Assembly (NCBI GenBank): GCA_900554625.1
Contig: USHP01000111.1
Span: forward strand, 1-6,739
Direction: 5' to 3'
DNA: 6,739 nucleotides
DNA from: an uncultured Eubacteriales bacterium
GTDB lineage: Bacteria; Bacillota; Clostridia; Oscillospirales; Oscillospiraceae
This document shows positions 6,412-6,739 of this stretch, in pieces. Both the position numbers and the translations under genes were made by a program. Numbering within the stretch: position 1 is the stretch's first letter; each line of letters begins with the position of its first letter. Under the pieces are notes generated by a model. The model saw only the letters and a list, made by a program, of their open reading frames with translations. It had not been told where the DNA came from and searched no databases.

Positions 6412-6456
6412 TATGTGAAATAAAGTTTCGTAAATATCTGAAATAATTGACATTTT
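6402..6456. repeat. 11-bp perfect inverted repeat spanning the divergent control region
   Basis: AAAATGTCAAT (6402-6412) and ATTGACATTTT (6446-6456) are exact reverse complements separated by 33 bp. The right arm contains the murQ -35 box. The left arm contains a minus-strand TTGACA. Arms about 44 bp centre to centre suit two operator half-regions bridged by a tetrameric regulator, or simply duplicated promoter elements. Confidence 0.7.
6417..6429. promoter_or_regulatory. GAAA-N5-TTTC dyad, candidate regulator site
   Basis: GAAA (6417-6420), five bases, TTTC (6426-6429), just upstream of the murQ -35. TGAAATAA occurs at 6416-6423 and again at 6439-6446, so the element is partly repeated. A short AT-rich dyad here is a plausible site for the adjacent RpiR-type regulator, but arms of 4 bp in AT-rich DNA can arise by chance. 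Confidence 0.35.
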
Positions 6457-6475
6457 GTATTGCCGGAAATATAAT
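6447..6475 (+). promoter_or_regulatory. murQ: Consensus promoter of murQ
   Basis: TTGACA (6447-6452), a 17-bp spacer and TATAAT (6470-6475), perfect in both boxes. Transcription should start near 6482, giving a leader of about 50 nt. The -35 lies in the right arm of the repeat at 6402-6456, and the end of the spacer carries TTGCCGGAA, so a bound repressor would block it. Confidence 0.9.
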
Positions 6476-6513
6476 AGCATCGTTCAAAGTTCCGGCAAAG
6501 AAATTCGCCGGAA
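6460..6513 (+). promoter_or_regulatory. murQ: Three alternating GCCGGAA/TTCCGGC half-sites at the murQ start region
   Basis: TTGCCGGAA (6460-6468) and TTCCGGCAA (6490-6498) are a perfect 9-bp inverted repeat flanking the -10 and transcription start. The central arm TTCCGGC (6490-6496) is also complementary to GCCGGAA (6507-6513), giving a 7-bp stem with a 10-nt loop in the mRNA leader, ending 3 nt before the ribosome site. The block may be a DNA operator, a leader hairpin affecting translation, or both. Confidence 0.65.
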
Positions 6514-6516
6514 GGG

Positions 6517-6522
6517 AAGGAG
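6517..6522 (+). promoter_or_regulatory. murQ: Ribosome binding site that fixes the murQ start
   Basis: AAGGAG lies 10 nt before ATG 6533. The nearer out-of-frame ATG at 6523 abuts the site and encodes no recognisable protein. Confidence 0.8.
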
Positions 6523-6532
6523 ATGTTTCATC

Positions 6533-6739
6533 ATGAAGCTGAATTTGGATGCCCTGACTACGGAAACCCGAAACCGGGATACCATGAATCTGGACACCAT
6601 GACCCCCCTGGAGGTGGTAACCGCCATGAACCGGGAGGACGCCAAGGTTCCCCAGGCCATTGCTCCCATTCTGCCTCAGATTGCTCAGGCGGTGACTTGG
6701 GCCATTGACTCGCTGAAACGCGGCGGACGGGTGGTTTAC
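6533..6739 (+). CDS. murQ: N-acetylmuramic acid 6-phosphate etherase, N-terminal fragment
   Basis: The 69 visible codons run to the window edge; the full enzyme is normally about 300 residues. MurQ acts in the cytoplasm and cleaves the lactyl ether of MurNAc-6-phosphate to give GlcNAc-6-phosphate and D-lactate, the committed step of MurNAc catabolism and peptidoglycan recycling. The N-terminus matches the MurQ family closely: LTTETRN (residues 8-14), MNLDTMTPLEVV (18-29), MNREDAKVPQAI (32-43), then ILPQIAQAV (46-54), ending in RGGRVVY just where the first SIS glycine loop is expected. The catalytic glutamates lie beyond the window. It has its own consensus promoter, is divergent from the murR-like gene, and lies beside the ABC importer. 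Any kinase, glycosidase or PTS gene following it is outside the window. Confidence 0.93.
   Translation, partial: MKLNLDALTTETRNRDTMNLDTMTPLEVVTAMNREDAKVPQAIAPILPQIAQAVTWAIDSLKRGGRVVY

Noticed and set aside
6523..6708. Plus-strand ORF starting at ATG 6523
   Set aside because: Out of frame with murQ, begins directly on the ribosome site, and its translation is Gly/His-rich nonsense.
1..6739. Mobile elements, CRISPR arrays, tRNA or rRNA genes
   Set aside because: I looked on both strands for repeats, transposase motifs and tRNA-like folds and saw none that hold up.

Overview
The window looks like chromosomal DNA of a low-to-mid-GC Firmicute, most likely a gut Clostridia/Oscillospiraceae-type organism. 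The reasons are strong AGGAGG-type ribosome binding sites about 8 nt before the starts, near-consensus TTGACA-N17-TATAAT promoters in AT-rich gaps between fairly GC-rich genes, a lipoprotein-anchored solute-binding protein, and a VanR/PhoB-like response regulator. The taxon is an inference. I see no insertion sequences, CRISPR, tRNA or rRNA.

Layout. (1) At the left edge, on the minus strand, is an OmpR/PhoB-family response regulator (214-918). It overlaps the 5' part of a membrane-anchored protein that runs off the window, possibly its sensor kinase. (2) An AT-rich divergent gap follows (919-1275). It holds an extended -10 promoter for the regulator, a perfect TGTATCG-N4-CGATACA palindrome and a consensus promoter for the next operon. 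(3) On the plus strand is a complete ABC importer operon: solute-binding lipoprotein (1276-2424), a 13-bp hairpin, a fused 12-TM permease (2502-4217) and an ATPase (4219-5295). It ends at a terminator that looks bidirectional. (4) Convergent to it is an RpiR/MurR-family regulator with a SIS sugar-phosphate domain (5391-6254). (5) Divergent from that regulator, across a 278-nt gap dense in inverted repeats, is the start of murQ, N-acetylmuramic acid 6-phosphate etherase (6533 to the window edge).

How the genes may work together. The divergent murR/murQ pair is the known arrangement for MurNAc-6-phosphate catabolism, in which MurQ converts MurNAc-6-P to GlcNAc-6-P plus D-lactate and MurR senses MurNAc-6-P. 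The importer would usually be labelled an iron(III) transporter. Its binding protein lacks an adjacent tyrosine pair of the FbpA kind and has a His-Asp...Glu arrangement reminiscent of AfuA, a hexose-phosphate-binding protein. With murR and murQ beside it, the best hypothesis is a peptidoglycan amino-sugar scavenging locus that imports MurNAc, MurNAc-6-P or a related phosphosugar through an ABC system, not the classical MurP PTS. Importer specificity is inferred from context and is not shown by the sequence. The two-component genes at the left edge may be unrelated.
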